NCBI GenBank assembly: GCA_002719425.1
Contig: PBHA01000010.1
Span: 124,412 to 188,411, forward strand
Origin: Chloroflexota bacterium
Lineage (GTDB): Bacteria > Chloroflexota > Dehalococcoidia > UBA1151 > TMED-70
Direction: 5' to 3'
Length of the DNA: 64,000 nucleotides
Part shown: positions 8,151-17,112 of the stretch, piece after piece
Layout of the letters: each line of letters opens with the position of its first letter
How positions within the stretch are numbered: the first letter of the stretch is position 1
Notes under the pieces: model-generated
What the model was told of the DNA's origin: nothing
What the model saw: only the letters and a program-made list of their open reading frames with translations
Database searches by the model: none
Program-made: the position numbers and the translations under genes

Positions 8151-10007
8151 CTATTCAACTGTAACGGTTTTTGCAAGATTTTGAGGCCTATCTGGATCTA
8201 AACCTAAATTCAAAGCAGACATAAATGCGATTTTCTGTAAAGGAATAACTGCTAATATTGGAAATATGTACTTATTATTGTTCTCTATTAAGAAATTATA
8301 AGTGGATAATTCATTTATCTCATCATTTTGAACAAAACTTATAGTTATTATATTTACATCTCTTGAAGAAATTTCTCTAAGAGTATTTATTGATTTCTTA
8401 ATATTGTCTCCAGGTCCAATTATTGAAATAACAATTGAATTTTTATCCAATAATGCGTTTGGCCCATGTTTCAATTCTCCTTCAACAAATGAATTAGAAT
8501 TTATTTTTGAAATTTCTTGAATTTTTAAGGAGCCTTCTTTGACAATAGGAAAAGATAAATTTTTACCAATTAAAAAAACTTTATCACTTTGTGAAATAAA
8601 TTTAGAAACTCTTATGTAATCGTAATCACAACAATCAAGAACCTTTTGTACATTATTATCAATATTCATAAAACCTTCTTTTATTGTAGAAATAATTTTA
8701 TTATTTTTTTCTAGTAAACTTGCAATATACATACAGATTGAATTACACATTAATAAAGTAGATGAAAAAGTTTTTGTCGCAGCAACAGAAATTTCTTTAC
8801 CTGTTTCCAAAAGTAAATATGAATCAGAGTTAATTGCTGCTTTACTGTTTGGTTCCTCAAGTATTGAAACAACATAAGCACCCTGCTCTTTAGTATTCCT
8901 TATAGCTTCAATCGTGTCTGCAGTTTCACCTGATTGAGTAATTGCAAAAATAGTAGTTTGATCAGGATCAATTATTTTTTTATTTTTCAATTCTGAAGAA
9001 AATTCTACTTTTGTATCTATTCCAAGTAAATCTTCAAATAGTAAAGAAGCATAAAGGGCAGCATTATAAGATGAGCCCATTCCTGTGAAAATTATTTTTT
9101 TTGATGATAGTAATCTATGACGATTAATTTCAGGAAAAGACTCTTCTGCTTTATCTAACATTCTTTTGTTGATTAGTTTTTTTAGTGTTTTATTCTGCTC
9201 AGATATTTCTTTTTCAATAATAAAATCAGTTTGAAAATTTTCATCTTGATTTGTTTGAATTTCTGATTCTTTCCTTAAATTAATTTTTTTAGGGACTCTA
9301 GCTGCTTTATTTTGGTCGATTATACTCAAAGATTTTTTTGTAATAATGACTAGGTCATCCTTAGTGGTAAAAGATACGGAGTTACAAAATTTTTCTAAAG
9401 CATATGAATCACTACTCAAAAATCTACGATTATCTTTTTCACCAACAACTAATCCACCTGAAGGATCAGTTGAAAATCCAAATATAGAGTCAGGTATTTC
9501 TTTGGACATTAATGCAACAGTATTATTTCCTTCAATCATCTTTGAAACAGAAAAAATTGCTGATTCTATATTACCCATACTACACAACATTAAATCAATC
9601 ATGTGAGCTATTAATTCAGAATCTGTCTGACTATTTATAAGCACGCCTTTTCTTATCAAAAATTTCTTAAGAAAGTCATAATTCTCAACTATTCCATTAT
9701 GAACTATAAAAATATTATTAGTATAAGAAAAATGAGGGTGGGCATTAATGTTATTAATTGGTCCATGAGTAGCCCATCTTGTATGTCCTATTCCAGCGTT
9801 TGATTTGATTTTAGATTTTTCTAAAGATTTCTTGAGTACATCTACAGGGTAGTTTGCATTAGAAGATTTTATAACTTCTATTTTTCTATCTTCAGTTTGA
9901 AGGCAAATTCCAGCAGAGTCATAACCTCTATACTCTAATTTTTTCAATCCTTCTATTAAAAAATTAGAAACATTAACTTCGGAAACACAAGCAAAAATCC
10001 CACACAT
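8151..10007 (-). CDS. glmS: Glutamine--fructose-6-phosphate aminotransferase (isomerizing)
   Basis: Makes glucosamine-6-phosphate from fructose-6-phosphate and glutamine, the entry into amino-sugar and cell-wall synthesis. Length is 618 residues, the normal size. The N-terminal Ntn-type glutaminase domain starts M-C-G-I-F with nucleophile Cys2 and contains the G-H-T-R-W-A-T-H-G motif. Two SIS sugar-isomerase domains follow, with T-Q-S-G-E-T-A-D-T and the closing D-P-D-R-P-x-N-L-A-K-T-V-T-V-E. No glmS ribozyme is apparent in the short 5' region. It is apparently monocistronic. Confidence 0.97.
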   Translation of the reverse strand: MCGIFACVSEVNVSNFLIEGLKKLEYRGYDSAGICLQTEDRKIEVIKSSNANYPVDVLKKSLEKSKIKSNAGIGHTRWATHGPINNINAHPHFSYTNNIFIVHNGIVENYDFLKKFLIRKGVLINSQTDSELIAHMIDLMLCSMGNIESAIFSVSKMIEGNNTVALMSKEIPDSIFGFSTDPSGGLVVGEKDNRRFLSSDSYALEKFCNSVSFTTKDDLVIITKKSLSIIDQNKAARVPKKINLRKESEIQTNQDENFQTDFIIEKEISEQNKTLKKLINKRMLDKAEESFPEINRHRLLSSKKIIFTGMGSSYNAALYASLLFEDLLGIDTKVEFSSELKNKKIIDPDQTTIFAITQSGETADTIEAIRNTKEQGAYVVSILEEPNSKAAINSDSYLLLETGKEISVAATKTFSSTLLMCNSICMYIASLLEKNNKIISTIKEGFMNIDNNVQKVLDCCDYDYIRVSKFISQSDKVFLIGKNLSFPIVKEGSLKIQEISKINSNSFVEGELKHGPNALLDKNSIVISIIGPGDNIKKSINTLREISSRDVNIITISFVQNDEINELSTYNFLIENNNKYIFPILAVIPLQKIAFMSALNLGLDPDRPQNLAKTVTVE

Positions 10008-10044
10008 ATATACTCCTATTTATTGATGTATTATATTTAAAAAA

Positions 10045-12012
10045 TTACTTAGTAAAGTAATCCCATCTTTCTCCTGACCTATGAAGAATATTTTCCAAAT
10101 CATATTCAAGCAAAAATCTTTCTTTTATCAATTCTTTAGAATAATTTGAAATCAAATTTAAGTATTCTTCTTTAGAATTATATCTTTCTTCTATTGATTT
10201 TCTTGAATCATTCTCATCATCACTTTTTTTCTTCTTAAAAGGTACAGTTGCTCCTCGTGGTCCTCCAGTTAAACCAATTATTTGATAAGGAGCTCCAACA
10301 TCAGGATGCCTCAAATTCCAAGGAGTTGAAGTGGCAAGAGGGACTGCTACATCTGGATGTTTAATACCCGCAATTTCATTCCCATCATCATCTACATCTG
10401 AAACTAAGGATCCATAAAATTCTCCATTTTTAGGAGGTAAATTTTCAATAACATTTTCATTATTTCCAAAATCCATTTTTCTTGGGAATGAAAAATGCTC
10501 CGGGAATGATATTGGAATTTTAGTATATTTTTCTCTTAGTGAGTTTGGATTTACAGCTGTATTATCCGATAGTCTGGGATGATTACTTTCAGGTGGTTCA
10601 ACATTATTGGATACCCAATTGTCTAAATTCACAAGTAAGGCTCTCATTAAAGGAGTATAATCAATAGAATTTAGGTAATTTTGACCTCTCATCCCGTCAG
10701 CCTCTTGAGTATCAGTTGGTGGCCAGATGCCGGGACCATGCATGCAAGACGATAAATGATATACCCTAGAGTTTGGAGGAGCTTCAATATCATTTTTACC
10801 ATCAGAAGTAGTGTGTATTAATGATCCATCTCCCCTCCAGTATTCTGCACCCGTATTAACAAAAAAAACTTTTGCATTAGATTTTCTTTTTCTAAATTTT
10901 TCCATCAATCCGTCTTTTTCTGATTTTTGGATATCATCAGTAGGTATAGATGCTGATGGATATAATTGAGCAATTACAGAGGGTAAATCCTTAGATGCTT
11001 GTCCAAATCTTTGATTAAATTCACCTCTCATTCCTCCAGCTACATGAGGGATTATACCGTCAAAAACCTCCCTATCAAGCTCATCATAATTAAAATCTAA
11101 ATATATGAATTGTCTTAGAAATCTTCCTGACTGAGATACTCCAAAAGCATATGCATGGTCTATTTTAGATTTAGTTGGGTTATTATCATTATCAGAATAT
11201 TTAAGGTAGGATATTAGATCTCTCGTGGCGGCTAGACCTAAGCCAGTGGCCTTAGCTCCATATGCTCTATAGGAAATTTGATACATTATCCCAGCCTTAA
11301 ATCCTTCTTCCATATATACAAAGTTTGGATTATCTAGAATATCATTTCCATCATTCCAAGCAAATCTCCAATTTTCTCTTGGAACTATTACAGGATCATT
11401 ATCAGGATATTTTTTATAAGTTAAAACAGCCTCTTGATCGTTTGTGTCATAGGCTGGAAATGGAACATGCATCCTATCACTTAGCATAATTTGTTTTACA
11501 TCTTTTAGTGGTTGGAACTGTGAATATATTTTACCTATAATTGGATGCCCATTTTGATTTAGGTCTGGAGAATATAATCTTAATTTTCCATCAATAGGAG
11601 GAGCATCATTTGACCAACCAAGCCAAACAAGAGTATAACCTTCTTCCATTAGGAAGCCATTTCCAATATCATCTTCAGGTGCAACTCCTGCAACCATGAC
11701 CCCTCTTGAAGCAGAATTAAATTGGGATAACATAACTTTGTTTCCTCTATTATTTACATCATAAATAATTTTTTTATTAGATTTATTCATATCAACAGGA
11801 AGCATAATATGAATATCTGCTGAAAATTCAACTAAACCCTCCGAATTAATAGGAAGATTATCTATATCAGTAATTTTTTTATTAAGATCTAATTCAGGAT
11901 TAAGTCTAAAGTTAGCAAGCCCTACTATTTCTTTGTATTGACCCATCTTTCCGAAATTTTTTCCATTCTCTATTATTTTTTCACTTTTTATATCTATGAA
12001 ACTTATGGACAT
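10045..12012 (-). CDS. Alpha/beta hydrolase domain protein (PF20091-like)
   Basis: A 655-residue protein with an alpha/beta-hydrolase nucleophile elbow G-V-S-Q-S-G-R near residue 300, in the large 'alpha/beta hydrolase domain-containing protein' family found in bacteria that degrade esters and natural products. There is no signal peptide. The ATG at 12012 has a strong GGAGGG ribosome site four bases away; a longer frame to 12054 would run into the tRNA-Arg gene. Conserved stretches include [14 protein letters not shown] and the C-terminal [15 protein letters not shown]. It is probably an esterase or amidase; substrate unknown. Its 5' end is 14 bases downstream of tRNA-Arg, and they may share a transcript. 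Confidence 0.8.
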
Positions 12013-12026
12013 TTTTCCCTCCAAAA

Positions 12027-12103
12027 TGGCGCGCCTGGCGAGATTCGAACTCACGACTTCAGCCTTCGCAGGGCTGCACTCTATCCAACTGAGCTACAGG
12101 CGC
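12027..12103 (-). tRNA. tRNA-Arg (anticodon GCG)
   Basis: Full cloverleaf on the minus strand. Acceptor GCGCCTG/CAGGCGC, anticodon stem CAGCC/GGCTG around loop CTGCGAA, T loop TTCGAAT, discriminator G and encoded CCA. The anticodon reads GCG, where most bacteria have ACG (edited to inosine) for the CGN box. Confidence 0.95.
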
Positions 12104-12142
12104 AAAATATTGCTTTATTATGATTTTACATAAAAAAACTGG

Positions 12143-13120
12143 TTACCAATTAATTTTTTCTGAATTAACACAATATGTTGGTAATTTATTTTGCAAACCC
12201 TCAATGATATTATCAACTGTCATTTGTGACATTTTTTTTCTTGTTTCAACAGTCGCAGAAGCAATATGTGGCAATATAGTAAGATTGTCTAGTTTTAATA
12301 TTGGGTGATCCATATTTATAGGTTCAGGATCTGTTACATCTAAAGCTGCATAAGCTATTTCTCCAGTAGATAAAGAATGATAAGTATCATCTAAATTTAC
12401 GATTGGCCCTCTAGCAGTATTTATTAATGTAGATGTTTTTTTCATAAGCTTTAACTCATTTTTTGATATTAAATTCTTTGTTTCTGGGGTGTATGGACAA
12501 TGCAGTGAAACAACATCAGAGTTTTCTAATAGTTCTTCAATAGAGTTCATTCTTTCGGCTCCATAAGTTTCTTGTGGGGTAGAGCGATTATAGTAAAGGA
12601 CTTTCATTCTATTATCAGCAGCAATTTTTCCAAGATAAGATCCAATCCTGCCAAAACCAATTATTCCCAAGACTGAAGATGATAGATCATATCCTAATAA
12701 ATCAAGTGGTTCAAAATGAGCCCATTTGCCATTTCTAACAAATCTATCTCCCTCAGCAATTCTTCTTGCAGCAGATTGCATAAGCGTGAAAGCAAAAGAA
12801 GCAGTTGTTTCTGTCAAAACTCCAGGAGTATTAGCTACTGCTATATTCCTTTCATTAGCAGCTTCAACATCAATATTGTCATAACCAACTCCGAATTCAG
12901 CTATGACTCTCAAAGATGAACCTGCAGCATCCATTATTTCTCCATTTACTGCATCATTAATATGTGCAAATAAAGCAGTAGCTCCTGAAATTTTTTCTTT
13001 TAATTCTTCTTTTGTAGGAGGTTGAGGAGAGTCAATTACTATAAGATCAGAAACCTCCTTTAGCCTATCCATTTCATTCTCAAATTGCGTTCTTGTTACT
13101 ACTACCTTAGGTTTATTCAT
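12143..13120 (-). CDS. D-isomer-specific 2-hydroxyacid dehydrogenase
   Basis: A 325-residue NAD(P)-dependent oxidoreductase of the phosphoglycerate/hydroxypyruvate reductase family. It has the Rossmann motif G-F-G-R-I-G (155-160) and the catalytic triad Arg237 (N-T-A-R-G-P), Glu266 (D-P-E-P) and His285 (L-P-H-I-A). It lacks the C-terminal ACT or ASB regulatory domains of SerA, so a catabolic 2-hydroxyacid or glyoxylate/hydroxypyruvate reductase is more likely. It lies 30 bases downstream of a zinc alcohol dehydrogenase on the same strand, so the two may be co-transcribed. Confidence 0.92.
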   Translation of the reverse strand: MNKPKVVVTRTQFENEMDRLKEVSDLIVIDSPQPPTKEELKEKISGATALFAHINDAVNGEIMDAAGSSLRVIAEFGVGYDNIDVEAANERNIAVANTPGVLTETTASFAFTLMQSAARRIAEGDRFVRNGKWAHFEPLDLLGYDLSSSVLGIIGFGRIGSYLGKIAADNRMKVLYYNRSTPQETYGAERMNSIEELLENSDVVSLHCPYTPETKNLISKNELKLMKKTSTLINTARGPIVNLDDTYHSLSTGEIAYAALDVTDPEPINMDHPILKLDNLTILPHIASATVETRKKMSQMTVDNIIEGLQNKLPTYCVNSEKINW

Positions 13121-13150
13121 GGTTACCTCTAATTATTATATTTTTATATT

Positions 13151-14212
13151 TTAAAATGTTACTAAAGCCCTACCAAATATTTTTCCATCTCTTAAGTCAC
13201 TTAGACCTTTATTAATATCAACAAAATCATATTTTTTAGTTACAAGTTCTTTTAAAGGAAATTTACCTTCAGCATCTAATCTCAAATACATTTTAAAATC
13301 TTTATCTGGATCAGAAGCCCCATGGCTTCCTTTATATTGACGTTGAAAAAACAAAAAATCTCTAGGAGCAATTTCCATAGTCTCATGAGGCCATCCAATT
13401 AATATTGCAGTACCTCCTTTATTATAAGCTCCAGGCCCTCCTCCTCTAACCATTGGCAAAATTATCTCGTGAGTTTTTTTAGTTCCTACAGCATCAAACG
13501 CAAAATCAACTCCACCTTTAGCAATTTTGAACACTTCTTCAATCGGATCAATCTTAGTAGAATTGATTGTATGCGTAGCACCCCATTTTCGAGCAAAATC
13601 TAATTTTTCATCTGATATATCAATAGCAACTATTGGATAAGCTTGCAATAAAGATGCCATCTTAATTGCAGATAACCCTACTCCTCCTACTCCAATAACT
13701 GCAACTGAGTCTTCTGGTCTAACTGAAGCTGTATGTAAAACTGAACCTGCTCCAGTTAATACAGCACATCCGACAATAGAAGCTTCTTCAGTATAATATT
13801 GCGATGGTATTGGTACTACTAGTTCTTGATCAACTAAACATTTCTGAGAAAACGTACCCATTTTACCCGTTAGTTTTTTACCCTTATATTTCATCCCTGT
13901 AATCAAACTATCTGAAAATTCCCGACCTGGAAAATTAGACCGAGGAACCCAAGTGGTAATAACCTTATCTCCTTCTTTGATAGATTTAACTGATGATCCA
14001 ACATGTGTAGCAATACCAACACCTTCATGTCCTAGTAGTCTTGGACACTGATCTATAGAAGTTTTATCAATTTCATGTACTTGAGAGAGACATATTCCGC
14101 TTGCTATTTGTTCAACAACAACCTGCTCAGCAGAAGGGTCAGGAATAATCAATTCTTCTATCTCTAATGGTTTTTTTGGTTCAACTAGTACTGCAGATAG
14201 AGTTTTAATCAT
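13151..14212 (-). CDS. Zinc-dependent medium-chain alcohol dehydrogenase lacking the structural zinc lobe
   Basis: A 353-residue MDR-family dehydrogenase. Catalytic zinc ligands are visible as Cys41, His62-Glu63 (G-H-E) and Cys149, and the nucleotide motif G-V-G-G-V-G is at 174-179. The region that normally holds four closely spaced cysteines for structural zinc (about 90-120) has none. The closest flavour is the class III/NDMA-dependent ADH branch, which oxidises primary alcohols or aldehydes. The substrate cannot be named. The gene starts eight bases from the G-rich 3' side of tRNA-Met. Confidence 0.88.
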   Translation of the reverse strand: MIKTLSAVLVEPKKPLEIEELIIPDPSAEQVVVEQIASGICLSQVHEIDKTSIDQCPRLLGHEGVGIATHVGSSVKSIKEGDKVITTWVPRSNFPGREFSDSLITGMKYKGKKLTGKMGTFSQKCLVDQELVVPIPSQYYTEEASIVGCAVLTGAGSVLHTASVRPEDSVAVIGVGGVGLSAIKMASLLQAYPIVAIDISDEKLDFARKWGATHTINSTKIDPIEEVFKIAKGGVDFAFDAVGTKKTHEIILPMVRGGGPGAYNKGGTAILIGWPHETMEIAPRDFLFFQRQYKGSHGASDPDKDFKMYLRLDAEGKFPLKELVTKKYDFVDINKGLSDLRDGKIFGRALVTF

Positions 14213-14227
14213 GATTTATCTTTTTTT

Positions 14228-14303
14228 TGGTGGCTACGGGTGGAATTGAACCACCGGCCTAACGCTTATGAAGCGCTCGCTCTAACCCCTGAGCTACGTA
14301 GCC
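14228..14303 (-). tRNA. tRNA-Met (anticodon CAT, elongator type)
   Basis: Cloverleaf on the minus strand. Acceptor GGCTACG/CGTAGCC, D arm GCTC/GAGC, anticodon loop TTCATAA with CAT, T arm GGTGG TTCAATT CCACC, discriminator A and encoded CCA. The acceptor sequence equals that of the E. coli elongator tRNA-Met. A tRNA-Ile2 that carries CAT before lysidine modification cannot be fully excluded. Confidence 0.93.
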
Positions 14304-14383
14304 ATATTTATTAACAACTAGTTTAACATGTTAACAATATAACTGTTGTATAAAAATATTAGAAATATGAGTCAATTAAATTT

Positions 14384-14866
14384 TCATTTTCTAGTGTAAT
14401 TACCAGACTTTCCTCCGGTTTTTTTATCCAATTGAATATCAGTTATTCGAATGCTTTTATCTACAGATTTACACATGTCGTAAATAGTTAAAGATGCAAT
14501 TGAAACTGCTGTCAAAGCTTCCATTTCAACACCAGTTTTCCAATCAGTTAAAGCAGTTCCATGGATATGAATAGTATTCTTTTCATCATTCATCGTAAAA
14601 TCAATATCAACTTTACTAAGAGGGATTTGATGGCAAAGAGGAATTAAATCATGAGTTTTTTTTGATGCTGATATTGCAGCGATCTTAGCTATATTTAACA
14701 CATTGCCTTTTTCAATTTGATTTTGTTTTACTAGTTGATAAGCTTTTTCAGAAAGAAATACTGTGCATGATGCAAATGCAGATCTAGAAGTTATATTTTT
14801 TTCTGATATATCAACCATATTTGCTGATCCATCCTTATCAAGATGTGAAAATTTATTTTGTTCCAT
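14384..14866 (-). CDS. moaC: Cyclic pyranopterin monophosphate synthase
   Basis: Second step of molybdenum cofactor synthesis: converts the MoaA product (3',8-cyclo-H2-GTP) to cPMP. The 160-residue protein carries all family blocks: M-V-D-I-S-E-K, L-I-P-L-C-H-Q-I-P-L, K-T-G-V-E-M-E-A-L-T-A-V, Y-D-M-C-K and the closing K-T-G-G-K-S-G-N-Y. It ends the minus-strand run rdgB-moaA-rnhA-moaC, overlapping rnhA by one base. Demand for the cofactor is explained by the two molybdenum hydroxylase large subunits at 47462-52138. Confidence 0.97.
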   Translation of the reverse strand: MEQNKFSHLDKDGSANMVDISEKNITSRSAFASCTVFLSEKAYQLVKQNQIEKGNVLNIAKIAAISASKKTHDLIPLCHQIPLSKVDIDFTMNDEKNTIHIHGTALTDWKTGVEMEALTAVSIASLTIYDMCKSVDKSIRITDIQLDKKTGGKSGNYTRK

Positions 14867-15348
14867 TATTCCAATTCCTTCAACTCAAAAATTTCATCAA
14901 TTTTTAGATCACTAGACATTGCAGCTTCTTTGGCCAACAAATCACATTCCTCATTTTCAGCATGACCTTTGTGCCCTTTTACCCATTTAAACTTTACACT
15001 AAGATGATAATCACATTGGTTTATTAGCAATTCCCATAGATCAGAGTTAAGAGCCTTATTTTTTTTATCTCTCATCCAGTTATTTTGCTTCCATTTTTTT
15101 GCCCAGCCTTTTTCAATCCCGTCTATTACATACCTTGAATCTGTCGTGATTAAGACATTCTGAGGCTGTTTTAATTTTTTCAGAGCAGTTATTGGGCCTA
15201 AAAGCTCCATTCTATTATTAGTAGTTTTTCTAAATCCTTCTGAAATTTTAATTTCTTTATCCTTCCATCTCATGATAACCCCATACCCTCCTGGACCAGG
15301 GTTCCCAAGGGATGAACCATCAGAAAAAATTGTAATTTCTTCTAACAT
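14866..15348 (-). CDS. rnhA: Ribonuclease HI
   Basis: Cleaves the RNA strand of RNA-DNA hybrids. Starting at the ATG at 15348 the protein is 160 residues, and the carboxylates fall at Asp10 (F-S-D-G-S), Glu48 (N-R-M-E-L) and Asp70 (T-T-D-S-R), the same numbers as in E. coli RNase HI, with the C-terminal G-H-x-x-N-E-x-x-D-x-L-A block. An in-frame TTG at 15366 would overlap moaA more and shift this numbering, so the ATG is preferred. The basic W-A-K-K-W-K handle region is present. Confidence 0.96.
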   Translation of the reverse strand: MLEEITIFSDGSSLGNPGPGGYGVIMRWKDKEIKISEGFRKTTNNRMELLGPITALKKLKQPQNVLITTDSRYVIDGIEKGWAKKWKQNNWMRDKKNKALNSDLWELLINQCDYHLSVKFKWVKGHKGHAENEECDLLAKEAAMSSDLKIDEIFELKELE

Positions 15349-15355
15349 AGATTTT

Positions 15356-16375
15356 CTAACCACCAATCTGAAACATCTCTATTTTTTTATGATTTGTTTT
15401 AGAAGAAAGTTTATGCCTAATTTCTGAATACCTATCATTTCTATTTAGCCAAACCTCTGAAATAATTCTATGTAATTCTTTTTGAGAACAACCATTTCTC
15501 AGTGGTTTTCGTAAATCAAAACCACTATTTGCAAAAAGGCAAGTTACTAACTTACCATCCATCGTAATCCTTGCTCTTGTGCAAGTTGAACAAAAGGGTT
15601 TTGAAACGGAACTTATAAATCCAAATTCTGTTGAATAATCTTCAAGAATGTATCTTTTTGCAACTTCACCATGATAATTTTCTTCTAAAGATTTTACTTT
15701 ATATTCTTTTTCTATTATTTCTAAAATATCTTGAATAGTTAAGACTTGTGACAACTCCCATCCATTGAGATTACCTACATCCATATACTCAATAAATCTA
15801 ACAATATTATTTGACCCTCTAAAATAATTAATTAGGTCAAGAATTGAGTGTTCATTAACACCTTTTTGGACAACACAATTAATTTTGATTTGTTCAAATC
15901 CTTTTTTGTTAGCACTTTCAATAGCAGATAAAACCTTATTAACATCAAAATTTTGATCACTCATTTTCTTAAATGTAATCTCGTCAATAGCATCAAGAGA
16001 AACCGTAATTCTATTTAATCCTGCCTCTAAAAGAGTATCAATTTTTGGCTCAAGTAAGTATCCATTCGTAGTCATAGCTATATCATCTATGCCTTTTATT
16101 TTTGAAAGCTTTGATATTAATTCTTCAATATTTTTTCTAACTAAGGGTTCTCCCCCTGTTAGTCTTATTTTTGTAACTCCTAAATCTGCAAAACTCGTAA
16201 CAATTTTTTCAATTTCATCGAAATCAAGTAATTCTTCCTTTGGTAAAAACTTAAAAGCTTCTCCATATACTTCCTTAGGCATGCAATAGGTGCATCGAAA
16301 ATTACATCTGTCAGTAACAGAAATTCTTAAGTCTCTGACAGGCCTATTATATTTATCAAAAATATTTTTCATCAT
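15356..16375 (-). CDS. moaA: GTP 3',8-cyclase (radical SAM)
   Basis: First step of molybdenum cofactor synthesis. The radical-SAM cluster motif C-x3-C-x2-C is at Cys24/28/31 (D-R-C-N-F-R-C-T-Y-C), the SAM motif L-T-G-G-E-P-L follows, and the C-terminal second 4Fe-4S cluster motif K-P-F-C-S-T-C-T-R-A-R is intact. The protein ends in the Gly-Gly dipeptide (I-G-G) needed for activity in MoaA. Length is 339 residues. The start is directly next to rdgB's stop. Confidence 0.97.
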   Translation of the reverse strand: MMKNIFDKYNRPVRDLRISVTDRCNFRCTYCMPKEVYGEAFKFLPKEELLDFDEIEKIVTSFADLGVTKIRLTGGEPLVRKNIEELISKLSKIKGIDDIAMTTNGYLLEPKIDTLLEAGLNRITVSLDAIDEITFKKMSDQNFDVNKVLSAIESANKKGFEQIKINCVVQKGVNEHSILDLINYFRGSNNIVRFIEYMDVGNLNGWELSQVLTIQDILEIIEKEYKVKSLEENYHGEVAKRYILEDYSTEFGFISSVSKPFCSTCTRARITMDGKLVTCLFANSGFDLRKPLRNGCSQKELHRIISEVWLNRNDRYSEIRHKLSSKTNHKKIEMFQIGG

Positions 16376-16969
16376 TTATATAATTTTATCGGTTATAAGC
16401 ATTTTAAGAAATTCATCTATTGATTTCCTTCTGTGAGAGATATTATTTTTCTCATGTTTTGACATTGAAGCAGTTGTTTTATTCACACCAATCGGCATAA
16501 ATATTGGATCATATCCAAAACCATTAACTCCTTCTTTACTATCAGAAATAAAACCTTCCATAATTCCTTCTGAAAAAAGTGGATAATTATAAAAACCAAT
16601 CCCACAAATGATTGATACAAATCTAGCACTTCTTTGCTTAGACTCAACTCCATTCATATTTTTTAGAACAAGATCAACTCTCTGGTCATCATTCAGGTCT
16701 TTGCCACCATATCTTGCAGACAATATTCCAGGTTCTCCATTCAAAAAATCAACTACCAAACCTGAATCTTCAGAAATAGTTGGAATATTAGAGATTTCAT
16801 AGTACTCTTTAGCTTTCTTCAGTGCGTTTTCACGAAAAGTTTCTCCATCCTCATTAACATCTATATTAATATCAAGATCTTTGAGACTTAATATTTGAAT
16901 TTTGGATGGAAAAATATCTCGAAATTCCCTTATTTTACCTAAATTTGTTGTAGCAACCAATACTCTCAT
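16376..16969 (-). CDS. rdgB: dITP/XTP pyrophosphatase (RdgB/HAM1)
   Basis: Hydrolyses non-canonical purine triphosphates (ITP, dITP, XTP) to monophosphates. The 197-residue protein begins with the family motif V-A-T-T-N-x-G-K-I-R-E-F and has S-E-D-S-G-L-V-V-D, S-A-R-Y-G-G and G-F-G-Y-D-P-I-F. It is the first gene of the minus-strand unit rdgB-moaA-rnhA-moaC, divergent from the cytochrome oxidase operon. Confidence 0.96.
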   Translation of the reverse strand: MRVLVATTNLGKIREFRDIFPSKIQILSLKDLDINIDVNEDGETFRENALKKAKEYYEISNIPTISEDSGLVVDFLNGEPGILSARYGGKDLNDDQRVDLVLKNMNGVESKQRSARFVSIICGIGFYNYPLFSEGIMEGFISDSKEGVNGFGYDPIFMPIGVNKTTASMSKHEKNNISHRRKSIDEFLKMLITDKII

Positions 16970-17002
16970 AAATAGTTTATTTAATTATGTTTTTTTTGAT
17001 AA

Positions 17003-17031
17003 TTACAATAAAACTCAATAAATGCTATAAT
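17003..17031 (+). promoter_or_regulatory. Candidate promoter of the cytochrome oxidase operon
   Basis: A perfect -10 hexamer TATAAT at 17026-17031 is preceded by TG one base upstream (TGCTATAAT), which is an extended -10 element. A weak -35 (TTACAA, 17003-17008) stands 17 bases upstream. Transcription would start near 17038, leaving a leader of about 75 bases before coxB. Confidence 0.6.
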
Positions 17032-17112
17032 TCTTGATGTCTAAATCGGTAAAAAATCTTACAATGTATTTAAAATTAGATTAATTTTAATTTATCTAAA
17101 TCCAAGAATTAT

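Noticed and set aside
12013..12054. Longer N-terminus for the alpha/beta hydrolase
   Set aside because: It would be read from inside tRNA-Arg, and the ATG at 12012 has a strong GGAGGG ribosome site.
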